Source: Sphingomonas profundi (GTDB taxonomy: Bacteria > Pseudomonadota > Alphaproteobacteria > Sphingomonadales > Sphingomonadaceae). Taken from it: a stretch of DNA of 64,000 nucleotides. This document shows positions 33,788 through 42,897 of the stretch, in pieces. The DNA lies in contig NZ_CP046535.1 in the NCBI RefSeq assembly GCF_009739515.1, forward strand, positions 3,519,501 to 3,583,500. The letters are read 5' to 3'. Made by a program: the position numbers and the translations under genes. Every line of letters begins with the position of its first letter. Within the stretch, counting starts at the first letter, position 1. A model generated the notes under the pieces. That model saw nothing but the letters and a program-made list of their open reading frames with translations, searched no databases and had not been told where the DNA came from.

Positions 33788-33962
33788 GATTCTCAGATGT
33801 CCCCTGCTGCCAAGGCGCCTACCATATAGGCGGCGCCAAGTTCCACCGCGCGCATCCGATTTCACCGGCCTGTTGCACGATGCCCACAGATCAGCGGGGC
33901 CGCTTGCGGGCGGTGCGGGACGATCTATAACGGCCCCAAACGTCTACCCGCCGAGGAACATC

Positions 33963-34412
33963 ATGGCCCGTCTGCTCTCCCCCGCGCCGCTCACGGTGGC
34001 CGCCCTTGCGCTGGGCCTCGCGCTCGCCGGCTGCGGCCACAAGGAACGGCCGGCCAAGACGGCCGATCTCGCCGCCTCGCGCGTCACCACGATCGGCGTG
34101 AACTCCTATCTGTGGCGCGCCGCGCTGGATACGCTCAGCTTCATGCCGATGGCGCAGACCGACAGCAACGGCGGCGTCCTCGTGACCGACTGGTACGTCA
34201 ACCCGGCCACGCCGAGCGAGCGGATGAAGGTGACGGTGACGATCATCGATCAGGATCTGCGGGCCGATGCGGTGCGCGTCGCCGCCTCCCGCCAGACGCT
34301 GCAGAACGGCCAGTGGATCGAGGCGCCGGTGCAGGCCGCCACCGTGCAGAAGCTGGAGGAGATCATCCTGGGCAAGGCCCGCGATCTGCGGCGCAACGCG
34401 GTGGCCGGCTGA
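33963..34412 (+). CDS. DUF3576 domain lipoprotein
   Basis: A 149-residue lipoprotein: signal peptide ALALGLALAGC with the lipobox Cys, then a globular domain with NSYLWRAALDTLSFMPMAQTD and VLVTDWYVNP. DUF3576 proteins are found in alphaproteobacteria immediately upstream of leuS and lptE; no function has been assigned, though a role in the envelope is likely from the lipoprotein signal. It ends 6 bases before leuS begins, so the two are probably cotranscribed. Confidence 0.93.
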   Translation: MARLLSPAPLTVAALALGLALAGCGHKERPAKTADLAASRVTTIGVNSYLWRAALDTLSFMPMAQTDSNGGVLVTDWYVNPATPSERMKVTVTIIDQDLRADAVRVAASRQTLQNGQWIEAPVQAATVQKLEEIILGKARDLRRNAVAG

Positions 34413-34418
34413 GGCCAG

Positions 34419-37018
34419 ATGAGCGAGCGGTTCAACCACGAGACGGTCGACGCGCGCTGGCAGCAGGTGTGGGACGAGCAAGGCAGCTTCCACGCGGCGG
34501 ACGACAGCGCCAAGCCGAAGAGTTTCGTTCTTGAGATGTTCCCCTATCCTTCGGGGCGCATCCACATGGGCCACGTGCGCAACTACACGATGGGTGACGT
34601 GCTGGCGCGCTACCGGCGGATGCAGGGCTTCGAGGTGCTGCACCCGATGGGGTGGGACGCCTTCGGCATGCCGGCCGAGAATGCGGCGATGGAGAAGAAG
34701 GTCCATCCCGGCGACTGGACCCGCGCCAACATCGCGGCGATGCGCACCCAGCTGAAGCGCCTCGGCTTCGCGCTGGACTGGAGCCGCGAACTCGCCACCT
34801 GCGAGCCCGATTATTACGGGCAGGAACAGGCGCTCTTCCTCGATCTGTACCAAGGCGGCCTCGTCTACCGCAAGGAATCGGCGGTGAACTGGGATCCCGT
34901 CGACATGACGGTGCTCGCCAACGAGCAGGTGATCGACGGCAAGGGCTGGCGATCCGGCGCGGCGGTGGAGCGGCGCAAGCTGAGCCAATGGTTCCTCAGG
35001 ATCACCGATTTCGCCCAGGACCTGCTCGACGGCCTCGCCACGCTGGACCAGTGGCCCGAGAAGGTCCGCACGATGCAGGAGAACTGGATAGGCCGCAGCC
35101 AGGGCCTGAAGTTCCGCTTCCAGATCGTCCCTGGGAGCGGTGGGGCCTCGCCGCTGGACGGGCCGCCCGCGGGCGGCCCCTCCACCATCCTGCGGATGGT
35201 CCCCCTCCCCATGCTGGGGAGGATCTGGCGACCCTCGACGTCTTCACCACCCGGCCCGACACGATCTTCGGTGCCTCCTTCGCCGCGGTGGCGGTCGATC
35301 ATCCGCTGGCGTTGGCGCTCGCGGCGCGCGACCCCGCCCTCGCCGCCTTCGCCGAGGATTGCCGCACGACCGGCACCGCCGCGGCCGAGATCGAGACGGC
35401 GGAGAAGAAGGGCTACGACACCGGCCTGTCGGTCATCCACCCGCTCGATCCCGAGTGGAGGCTGCCGCTGTTCGTGGCGAACTTCGTGCTCATGGATTAC
35501 GGCACCGGCGCCGTGTTCGGCGTGCCGGCGCATGACCAGCGCGACTTCGATTTCGCGACCAGGTACATGCTGCCGATCACTCGCGTGGTCGCTCCCTCGG
35601 CCGAGGACGCCGACGCCCCGATCGGGAGCGAGGCCTATACCGGCCCGGGCCGGATCGTGAACTCCCGCTTCCTCGACGGGATGAGCGTGGACGAGGCGAA
35701 GGCCGCCGTCATCGCCCGCGCCGAGGCGGAGGGGTGGGGCGAAGGCACGACCGTATGGCGGCTGCGCGACTGGGGCGTTTCCCGCCAGCGTTACTGGGGC
35801 ACTCCGATCCCGATCATCCACTGTGAGGGCTGCGGCCCGGTGGGCGTACCCAGGGACCAGCTGCCGGTGCTGCTGCCCGAGGACGTCTCCTTCGACGTGC
35901 CCGGCAACCCGCTGGACCGGCATCCGACATGGAAGCACGTGCCCTGCCCGGCCTGCGGCGCACCGGCGCGGCGGGAGACCGACACGCTCGACACGTTCGT
36001 TGATTCGTCCTGGTACTTCATCCGCTTCGCCTCCGCCCCTGCCGACCGGCCGTTCGACGAGGGCGTGGCGGCGCAGTGGCTGCCGGTGGGCCAGTATATC
36101 GGCGGCGTCGAGCATGCGATCCTGCATCTGCTCTACGCCCGTTTCTGGACGCGGGCGCTGAAGCATATCGGCCGACTGCCGTTCGATGAGCCGTTCACCG
36201 GCCTGTTCACCCAGGGCATGGTGACGCACGAGACCTACAAGGCGCCCGACGGCCGCTGGCTGGCGCCCGACGAGGTGGAAGACCGACGCGGCGATCTCGT
36301 CGAGGTGGCGACCGGCGATCCGGTGACGCTCGGCCGCGTCGAGAAGATGTCCAAGTCGAAGAAGAACACCGTCGATCCCGGACCGATCGTCGACCGCTAC
36401 GGCGCGGACGCGGTGCGCTGGTTCATGCTCTCGGACAGCCCGCCGGAACGCGATCTGCCGTGGAGCGAGGCGGGCATCGAGGGCGCGTGGCGCTTCATCC
36501 AGCGGCTGTGGCGCCTCTCCGGCTCGCGTTCGGGCGTGGCGGGCGTGAATGGCGATCTGGACCGCAAGCTGCACCGCACGATCGCCGGCGTGGCGGCGGA
36601 TATCGAGGCGCTGTCGTTCAACAAGGCGGTGGCGAAGCTGTACGAACTGTCGAGCGCGATCGAGAAGGCGCCGCCCTCCGCCTCGCGCGATGCCGCCATC
36701 GCCGTGCTCGTCCGCCTCGTCGCGCCGATGGTGCCGCATCTGGCGGAGGAGGCGTGGGCATCGCTCGGCGAGGCGGGGCTGATCGCCGATGCGCCGTGGC
36801 CGGTCGTCGACCCGGCGCTGCTGATCGACGACGAGGTGACGATCGCGGTGCAGGTGAACGGCAAGCTGCGCGATACGCTCGTCGCCCCCAAGGGGATGGC
36901 GCGCGACGCGGTGGAAGCGATGGCCCTCCGCGCCGACAAGATCAGCCGCCTGCTCGACGGCAAGACGCCGCGCAAGGTGATCGTCGTGCCCGATCGCCTC
37001 GTGAACATCGTCGCATGA
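34419..37018 (+). CDS. leuS: Leucyl-tRNA synthetase, frame broken by one base beside a palindromic insert
   Basis: Class I aminoacyl-tRNA synthetase that charges tRNA-Leu and edits mischarged products. The HIGH-type motif ([11 protein letters not shown]) and KMSKS ([10 protein letters not shown]) are both present, as is the editing-domain start [12 protein letters not shown]. One reading frame runs from ATG 34419 through the catalytic N-terminus to about 35220, the other from about 35220 to the stop at 37018. The total span of 2600 bases is one short of a multiple of three. Adding one G to the G-run at 35216-35219 would restore an 866-residue protein. leuS is essential and normally single-copy, so a sequencing or assembly error in the repeat is the simplest explanation; true inactivation is unlikely. 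Upstream of a translationally coupled lptE. Confidence 0.9.
35131..35224. repeat. Palindromic element of three hairpins inserted in leuS
   Basis: A stretch of about 94 bases carries three adjacent inverted repeats: a 20-bp perfect palindrome at 35160-35179 (arms GGGCCGCCCG/CGGGCGGCCC), a 7-bp stem at 35184-35200 (ACCATCC/GGATGGT, loop TGC), and a 7-bp stem at 35204-35222 (CCTCCCC/GGGGAGG). It encodes about 30 low-complexity residues between the catalytic core and the editing domain, which LeuS relatives lack. This fits a selfish palindromic element that inserts into genes and is translated. The outer limits are approximate. Confidence 0.8.
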
Positions 37019-37515
37019 GGCGGGTTATCGGCCTTTTCGCGGTGGCGACTTTGCTGTCCGGCTGCGGCCTGCGCCCGCTCTACGCCGGCGGCAGCAAGGG
37101 CGTGGTGGCGCAATCGCTGGCGGCGGTGGAGGTCGCGCCGATCCCGCAGAAGGCCGGATGGCTGGTGCGCAACGCGCTTGTCGACAGGCTGGCGACGGCC
37201 GGCAGCGTGACGCCGCGCTACCGCCTGGAGGTGGAGCTGGACGATCGGATCACCGGCTTCGGCGTGCGCACGGACAATGCCGTGACGCGGGAGCGGCGCA
37301 TCCTGCGCGCGCGCTACCGCCTGCGCGATGCGGGCGCGGCCGGCACCGTGCTGCTGGACGCCACGGCCGGCAGCGATGCCGGCATCGACGTCGTCAGTTC
37401 CGAATATGCCACGATCGCCGCCGAGCAGACCGCGCTGGAGCGGCTGGCGAAGGAAGTGGCCGACCAGATCGTCGCCCGCATCGCGCTCTACGCCTCGCGC
37501 ACCGCGGCGCGTTAG
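37015..37515 (+). CDS. lptE: LPS assembly lipoprotein LptE
   Basis: A 166-residue outer-membrane lipoprotein that plugs the LptD barrel and helps insert lipopolysaccharide. The signal peptide ends in a lipobox ([16 protein letters not shown]), with the GLRPLY segment conserved in alphaproteobacterial LptE (DUF3576-leuS-lptE-holA is a standard order). ATG 37015 overlaps the leuS stop. The rest is weakly conserved, as usual for the family. Confidence 0.92.
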   Translation: MRRVIGLFAVATLLSGCGLRPLYAGGSKGVVAQSLAAVEVAPIPQKAGWLVRNALVDRLATAGSVTPRYRLEVELDDRITGFGVRTDNAVTRERRILRARYRLRDAGAAGTVLLDATAGSDAGIDVVSSEYATIAAEQTALERLAKEVADQIVARIALYASRTAAR

Positions 37516-37524
37516 CTCTCGGCC

Positions 37525-38553
37525 ATGAAGGCCAACCGCGCGCAGGTGGAACGGGCGCTGGACGGGGCAGGCGGCGAGGTGCGTTTCGTCCTGCTGCACG
37601 GCCCCGACGAATCGCAGTCCCGCGCGCTGGCGGATCGGCTGGCACAGCGCTTCGGCGGCACGGCCGAGCGGATCGATCTGAGCGGCGCCGCGCTGAAGGC
37701 CGACCCCGCCCGGCTGGCCGACGAGGCCGCCGCGATATCGCTGTTCGGCGAACCGCGCTTCATCCGCGTCGAGCCGGCCGGCGACGAGGCCATCGACGCG
37801 ATCGAAGCGCTGCTCGAATCGCCCGCCGGCGGTAATCCGGTGGTGCTGGTGGCCGGCACCCTGCGCAAGGATTCGAAGCTGCTGAAGCGCGCGCTGGCCG
37901 AAGCCGATGTCGCCGCCTTCGCCAGCTACCTGCCCGAAGGCGGCGATGCCGACAAGCTCGCCTGGGCGATCGCCCGCGATCACGGCCTGAGGCTTGAGCC
38001 AGAGGTGGCGCCGATGCTGGCGGCGGCGACCGGTGGCGATCGTGCGCTGCTGGCGCGCGAGCTGGAGAAGTTCGCCTGCTTCCTCGATGCCTCCGTGGAT
38101 CGGCCCGCGACCTTGGATACCGCCGCGCTCGACGCGCTTGGTGCGGACGCCGGCGAGGGCAATCTGTCGCGCCTCGTCGATCATGTTCTCGGCGGGCGCG
38201 GAGACCAGGCGGCGGCGGAGATCGGCCGACTCGCGGTGGAGGGGGTCGAGGGCATCGCCCTGTTGCGCCCGCTGCTCCGTCGCCTGCTGCAACTGGCGGC
38301 GATGCGCGCGCAGGTGGAAGCCGGCGACTCGGTGGAGAGTGTGATGGGGGGAGGCGCCGGGCGCGGCGTGTTCTGGAAGGACAAGGCCGCCCTCTCGGCT
38401 CAGTTGAGCCGGTGGAATGCCGCCAAGCTTGCCAAGGCTATCAGCCGCCTCGGCCATGCCGAGCGGGCAGTGAAGAGCAGCGGCAGCGCCGGTCCGCTGA
38501 TCGTGGAGGCGGAGCTACTGGCGATTGCGCGCGAGGCGACGCGCCTGCGATGA
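37525..38553 (+). CDS. holA: DNA polymerase III delta subunit
   Basis: A 342-residue clamp-loader subunit that opens the beta sliding clamp. Family marks are the N-terminal VLLHGPDESQSRALAD, LFGEPRFIRVEP and the central ARDHGLRLEPEVAPMLA. It follows lptE by nine bases, as in most alphaproteobacteria, and is convergent with parB. The fold is AAA+-like without a working Walker motif, which is normal for delta. Confidence 0.94.
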   Translation: MKANRAQVERALDGAGGEVRFVLLHGPDESQSRALADRLAQRFGGTAERIDLSGAALKADPARLADEAAAISLFGEPRFIRVEPAGDEAIDAIEALLESPAGGNPVVLVAGTLRKDSKLLKRALAEADVAAFASYLPEGGDADKLAWAIARDHGLRLEPEVAPMLAAATGGDRALLARELEKFACFLDASVDRPATLDTAALDALGADAGEGNLSRLVDHVLGGRGDQAAAEIGRLAVEGVEGIALLRPLLRRLLQLAAMRAQVEAGDSVESVMGGGAGRGVFWKDKAALSAQLSRWNAAKLAKAISRLGHAERAVKSSGSAGPLIVEAELLAIAREATRLR

Positions 38554-38594
38554 ACACGAGGTTCGCAGAACGGCAAGACTACAAACTCAGCTGA

Positions 38595-38610
38595 TGTTCC
38601 ACGTGGAACG
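38595..38610. promoter_or_regulatory. parS-like site 1, downstream of parB
   Basis: TGTTCCACGTGGAACG matches the palindromic parS consensus (TGTTCCACGTGGAACA) at 15 of 16 positions. ParB binds such sites near the origin to organise and segregate the chromosome. It lies in the short gap between the convergent holA and parB genes. One of three such sites in the window. Confidence 0.88.
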
Positions 38611-39516
38611 TCAGATCGGCTCGCCGCTCAATCGCTGGCAGATCATGTCGAGCTGGTCGAGCGTGGAGTAGGCCAGCGTTACCGCCCCGCCCTCCTCGCC
38701 GTGCGCGATCCGTACCTTCAGCCCGAGCATGTCGCCGAGTTGACGCTCCAGCGCGGCGATGTCGGCATTGCCGGACGGATCGGCCACTCCGGCCTCGCTC
38801 TTGCGCGACGCGCGCGTGGTGTCGCCGGGCTTGGCCGCGCGCGCCAGTTGCTCGGTGTCGCGTACCGACAGGCCCCTGCGCGTAACCTCCCGCGCCAGCG
38901 ACTCGGGATCCTTGGCCGTGATAAGCGCGCGGGCATGACCCATCGACAGCTCGCCGGTGGCGACGGAGCCGCGCACCGGCTCCGGCAACTCCAGCAGCCG
39001 CAGCAGGTTGGCGATGTGGCTGCGGGACTTGTTGACGAGCCGGCCGAGTGCCTCCTGCGTATGGCCATACTCTTCGGCGAGCCGCTTATAGGCCTCCGCC
39101 TCCTCGATCGCGTTCAGATCCTCGCGCTGGATATTCTCGACGAGCGCGACCTCCAGCGTCTCCGCATCGCTGAACTCGCGGACGATGACGGGCACCTCGT
39201 GCAGCCGCGCCCGCTGGGCCGCGCGCCAGCGCCGCTCGCCCGCGACGATCTGCCAGCCCTCCGCCAGCGGACGCACGACGATCGGCTGGATCAGGCCACG
39301 CGCGGCGATCGACGCGGCGAGATCGTCCAGCGCGTCCTCGTCGAAATGCCGGCGGGGCTGGCCCGGGTGCGGGCGGATCGCCGCCACCGGCAGCACCTGC
39401 ACGCCCGCCGCGCGCGCATTCGCCCCATCCACCGACTGCTCGCGCGCCGTCTCACCGAGCAGCGCCGCCAGCCCGCGCCCCAGACCCGACGGACGCTTCG
39501 GCGCCGCCTCGCTCAT
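38611..39516 (-). CDS. parB: Chromosome partitioning protein ParB
   Basis: A 301-residue CTP-dependent DNA-sliding clamp that loads at parS. The N-terminal domain has IRPHPGQPRRHFDEDALDDL and the CTP/arginine region AGERRWRAAQRA; a helix-turn-helix (GHTQEALGRLVNKSRSHIANLLRL) follows, and a short C-terminal dimerisation domain ends the protein. Its ATG overlaps the parA stop by four bases, and parA overlaps rsmG in turn. Three parS-like sites lie at 38595, 40883 and 42825. Confidence 0.96.
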   Translation of the reverse strand: MSEAAPKRPSGLGRGLAALLGETAREQSVDGANARAAGVQVLPVAAIRPHPGQPRRHFDEDALDDLAASIAARGLIQPIVVRPLAEGWQIVAGERRWRAAQRARLHEVPVIVREFSDAETLEVALVENIQREDLNAIEEAEAYKRLAEEYGHTQEALGRLVNKSRSHIANLLRLLELPEPVRGSVATGELSMGHARALITAKDPESLAREVTRRGLSVRDTEQLARAAKPGDTTRASRKSEAGVADPSGNADIAALERQLGDMLGLKVRIAHGEEGGAVTLAYSTLDQLDMICQRLSGEPI

Positions 39517-40295
39517 GCGGCCCTCGCCAGGCGCGGCAGACGACCGATCAGCTCCCTCGCCAGCGCGATATAGGCCTCCGATCCGGAGCAGCGATGATCA
39601 TAGATCAGCGCCGGCAGCCCGTGGCTCGGCGCTTCGGAGAGGCGCACGTTGCGCGGTATAACCGTCTCGAACACCACCTTGCCCAGGCATGCGCGAACAT
39701 CCTGCGCTACCTGCTCGGAGAGGCGGTTGCGGCGATCGTACATCGTCAGCGCGACGCCCAGAATCGTGAGGTCGCTGTTGAAGCGCGTGCGCACCCGCTC
39801 GATCGTGGTCAGCAGCTGGCTCAAGCCCTCCAGCGCGAAGAACTCGCACTGCAGCGGCACGAGCAGCGAGCGTGCCGCCACCAATGCATTGATCGTCAGC
39901 AGGCCGAGCGATGGCGGGCAATCGATCAGGCACACGTCCCAGCGGCCGGCTGGCACCGCGTCCAAGGCGCGGTCGAGCCGGTGGGTGCGCTGCTCGATAT
40001 CGATCAGCTCGATCTCTGCGCCGGAGAGATCTACCGTCGCGGTGACGAGATCGAGGCGCGGCACCTTGGTGCCGATCGCCGCCTGCTGGATGTCGCACTG
40101 CCCGGTCAGCACCTCGTAGCTCGACCATTCGCGCGCCGACCGATCCACGCCAAGGCCGGTGGAGGCGTTGCCCTGCGGATCGAAGTCGATCAGCAATACG
40201 CGCCACCCGGTCGCCGACAGCGCCGTCGCCACGTTGATCGCGGTCGTCGTCTTGCCCACGCCGCCCTTCTGGTTCGCGACTGCTATCCGGATCAC
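39513..40295 (-). CDS. parA: Chromosome partitioning ATPase ParA (Soj)
   Basis: A 260-residue deviant Walker ATPase that moves the ParB-parS complex. The deviant Walker A motif NQKGGVGKTTTAIN is at the N-terminus; LLIDFDPQGNAST and LIDCPPSLGLLTINAL follow. Overlaps rsmG upstream and parB downstream, so all three are coupled. Length and order are those of the chromosomal (not plasmid) par locus. Confidence 0.97.
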   Translation of the reverse strand: MIRIAVANQKGGVGKTTTAINVATALSATGWRVLLIDFDPQGNASTGLGVDRSAREWSSYEVLTGQCDIQQAAIGTKVPRLDLVTATVDLSGAEIELIDIEQRTHRLDRALDAVPAGRWDVCLIDCPPSLGLLTINALVAARSLLVPLQCEFFALEGLSQLLTTIERVRTRFNSDLTILGVALTMYDRRNRLSEQVAQDVRACLGKVVFETVIPRNVRLSEAPSHGLPALIYDHRCSGSEAYIALARELIGRLPRLARAA

Positions 40296-40936
40296 CGCAT
40301 GCTCCCAGCCCTGCGTCCGCCACCGACGGGGCGGACCTGCTCGGCGATGATGATCGCCGCATCCGGATCGGTGATGCTCGGCACGATCCGGAATTCACCC
40401 TGCCACGATCCGCGCACCGCATCCAGTTCGGCATACGCCCCACGCCCCTTCGGCAGCACCCATTTCGTCGCAGGTGACGAAAGGTGGAGCGCGCTGGAGA
40501 GGAGTCGATCGAGCGGCGCAAAGGCGCGCGCGCTGATGATATCGAAGGGCTCTGGCGGATGCGCCTCGATGCGACCGCCCCAAACACTTGTCGTCGAGCC
40601 GAGACCGAGCCGATCGATTGCATCGCGAAGAAAGGCGATGCGACGCGTCCTCGACTCCGCCAACGTCACCACATGGCGCCCGATCATGGCGACGACCAGT
40701 CCGGGGAAGCCGGCGCCCGATCCGAGATCCAGCCACCGTCCGGATGCGGGGGCATAATCCAGCAACTGGGCCGAGTCTAAGACATGACGGCTCCACATCG
40801 CCGCCAAGGTCGAGGCGGCGACGAGATTCTGCTGCTGGGCTTCCGACTGGACGAGTTTGATCAGAATCTCGAGCTTCGCCATCGTTTCACGTGGAACACG
40901 AGCCGAGAGCCATGCCCGCGCGTCCGCTTCGGTCAC
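40292..40936 (-). CDS. rsmG: 16S rRNA (guanine-527-N7) methyltransferase
   Basis: A 214-residue SAM-dependent methyltransferase (GidB) modifying G527 in the 530 loop of 16S rRNA. The SAM-binding region [16 protein letters not shown] is clear and [12 protein letters not shown] precedes it. Start and stop overlap mnmG and parA. Its first codons contain a parS-like site (40883-40898), encoding RVPRET, so the gene carries DNA-level selection in addition to coding. Loss of rsmG gives low-level streptomycin resistance in other bacteria (known). Confidence 0.95.
   Translation of the reverse strand: MTEADARAWLSARVPRETMAKLEILIKLVQSEAQQQNLVAASTLAAMWSRHVLDSAQLLDYAPASGRWLDLGSGAGFPGLVVAMIGRHVVTLAESRTRRIAFLRDAIDRLGLGSTTSVWGGRIEAHPPEPFDIISARAFAPLDRLLSSALHLSSPATKWVLPKGRGAYAELDAVRGSWQGEFRIVPSITDPDAAIIIAEQVRPVGGGRRAGSMR
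40883..40898. promoter_or_regulatory. parS-like site 2, inside rsmG coding sequence
   Basis: CGTTTCACGTGGAACA matches the general parS consensus TGTTTCACGTGAAACA at 14 of 16 positions and lies within the 5' end of rsmG. Position within 10 kb of the origin supports a working ParB site. Confidence 0.82.
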
Positions 40937-42786
40937 GCCGCGGCCCGGCGGCTGTGGACCAGCACCGCCGCCAGTGCCGCCGGTGTAATTCCGCGGATCC
41001 GGGAAACTGCGCCGAGTGTGTCGGGCCGCGCCCGCTCCAGCCGCTCGATCATCTCGTGCGAAAGGCCGGCCACGCAGCGATAATCGAGTGCCGGCGGCAG
41101 TTGGAGATGCTCGTCCGCCTGCGCGCGCGCGATCTCGGTTGCTTGCCGCTCCAGATAGGGAGCGTAGCGTGCGTCCGTCCCCAGCTTATCGAGCAGGGTA
41201 GCCGGGAGGGCGGCGAGACGAGACTCCACGGCCGTCACATGGTTGAGCTCGACAGCCGGAAACCGCAACCAGTCGAACAGCGAGCGGCGCACGCCATCGT
41301 CGACCAGTGATGCACCTGCGGCGATCAGATCCCCCGGCCGAACGACGTGCGCTAACAGGTCGCGGCCGATCGCCGTATCTCGCTGCCTCGCCGCAAACTG
41401 TTCCCGCCGCGTCGCACCAATTACTCCTGCTGCGAGCGCGAGCGGCGTCAGGCGATCCATGGCGTTGTCGGCGCGGAGACGGAGGCGATACTCGGCCCGC
41501 GCCGTCAGCATGCGGTACGGCTCCGTGACCCCCTGCAAGGTTAGATCGTCGATCATCACGCCGATGTAGCTCTCCCGGCGATCGAACAGGACCGGCCCCC
41601 TGCCCTGTGCAGCAGCGGCAGCATTCATGCCTGCAACGAGGCCCTGCGCGGCGGCTTCCTCATAGCCGGTGGTGCCGTTGATCTGGCCGGCCAGATACAG
41701 GCCGGGCACCGCGCGAAGCATCAGGGTCGCGTCCAGTGCGCGCGGATCTATGTGGTCATACTCCACGGCATAACCCGCCTGCACGATCTCGGCCTGCTCC
41801 AGCCCCGCCATCGATCGGACGAGCGCGACCTGCACGTCCAGCGGCAGCGAGGTGGAAATGCCGTTCGGGTAAACTACCGGATCGCCCAGCCCTTCGGGCT
41901 CCAGGAACACCTGATGGCCGTCTCGGTCGCCGAACCGCACGACCTTGTCCTCGATCGAGGGGCAGTAACGCGGGCCGGTGCCCTCGATCACACCGGCGAA
42001 CAGGGGCGAGCGGTCGAGGCCTTGCCGGATGATCGCATGGGTCGTCGCATTGGTGCGCGTGATCGCGCAGGCGACCTGCGGCACGTACCGGCGCTCCGTC
42101 ATCGGCGACATCGTCCACTGCTCTTCGTCGCTCGCCTGGCGGTCCAGCCGGCTCCAGTCGATCGTGCGGCCGTCAAGACGTGGCGGCGTACCCGTCTTCA
42201 GCCGACCCATCGGCAGCCCAAGCGCGCGCAACTGTCCGGCGAGGGAAATCGCCGCGCCCTCGCCAACCCGGCCACCGGACCGGGCTTCCATCCCGCAATG
42301 AAGCTTGCCGTTCAGGAACGTGCCCGATGCGAGCACCACGGCCTGCGCCCTCAGCTCACGCCCGTCGGCGAGGTTCAATCCTTCGACCCGCCCGTCCGCG
42401 GCAAGGATAAGCGACGCCGCTTCCCCTTCGACGATCGTGAGACCCGCCTGCACGTCAAGCAAGCGGTGGATCGCCGCCTTGTAGAGCGCACGGTCGGCTT
42501 GGACACGTGGCCCATGCACCGCCGCTCCCTTGCTGCGGTTGAGCATGCGATAGTGGATCGCCGCCGCATCCGCAGCCCGCGCGATCAGCCCATCGCACGC
42601 GTCGACCTCGCGCACGAGGTGGCCCTTCCCCAGCCCGCCGATCGCGGGATTGCACGACATCGCGCCGATCATGTCGCGACGCATGCTGACCAGCGCGACG
42701 CGCGATCCCATGCGCGCGGCTGCGGCCGCCGCCTCGCAGCCGGCATGCCCACCGCCGACGACCAGAATATCGAAGTCGCAGGTCAT
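40933..42786 (-). CDS. mnmG: tRNA uridine-5-carboxymethylaminomethyl(34) synthesis enzyme MnmG
   Basis: A 617-residue FAD-binding enzyme (GidA) that, with MnmE, installs cmnm5U at the wobble position of certain tRNAs. The dinucleotide motif [19 protein letters not shown] starts at residue 9; [16 protein letters not shown], the [14 protein letters not shown] segment and the C-terminal [20 protein letters not shown] (split) are present. Overlaps rsmG. MnmE lies just upstream on the same strand, so both partner genes are neighbours. A perfect parS-like site separates them. Confidence 0.96.
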   Translation of the reverse strand: MTCDFDILVVGGGHAGCEAAAAAARMGSRVALVSMRRDMIGAMSCNPAIGGLGKGHLVREVDACDGLIARAADAAAIHYRMLNRSKGAAVHGPRVQADRALYKAAIHRLLDVQAGLTIVEGEAASLILAADGRVEGLNLADGRELRAQAVVLASGTFLNGKLHCGMEARSGGRVGEGAAISLAGQLRALGLPMGRLKTGTPPRLDGRTIDWSRLDRQASDEEQWTMSPMTERRYVPQVACAITRTNATTHAIIRQGLDRSPLFAGVIEGTGPRYCPSIEDKVVRFGDRDGHQVFLEPEGLGDPVVYPNGISTSLPLDVQVALVRSMAGLEQAEIVQAGYAVEYDHIDPRALDATLMLRAVPGLYLAGQINGTTGYEEAAAQGLVAGMNAAAAAQGRGPVLFDRRESYIGVMIDDLTLQGVTEPYRMLTARAEYRLRLRADNAMDRLTPLALAAGVIGATRREQFAARQRDTAIGRDLLAHVVRPGDLIAAGASLVDDGVRRSLFDWLRFPAVELNHVTAVESRLAALPATLLDKLGTDARYAPYLERQATEIARAQADEHLQLPPALDYRCVAGLSHEMIERLERARPDTLGAVSRIRGITPAALAAVLVHSRRAAA

Positions 42787-42824
42787 CCCTTCGCGCTAGG
42801 AGCGCTGGCGCGCCGAGTCAAAGC

Positions 42825-42840
42825 TGTTCCACGTGGAACA
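42825..42840. promoter_or_regulatory. parS-like site 3, perfect palindrome between mnmG and mnmE
   Basis: TGTTCCACGTGGAACA is a perfect 16-bp palindrome of the parS type, in the 111-base gap between mnmE and mnmG. The best of the three sites and the closest to the origin (about 6.7 kb). Confidence 0.93.
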
Positions 42841-42897
42841 TCCGCGTTCGCTGGTTCGCTGGTGGATGCAACCTCGTTGCGAGCGCTGCAGTCGGCA

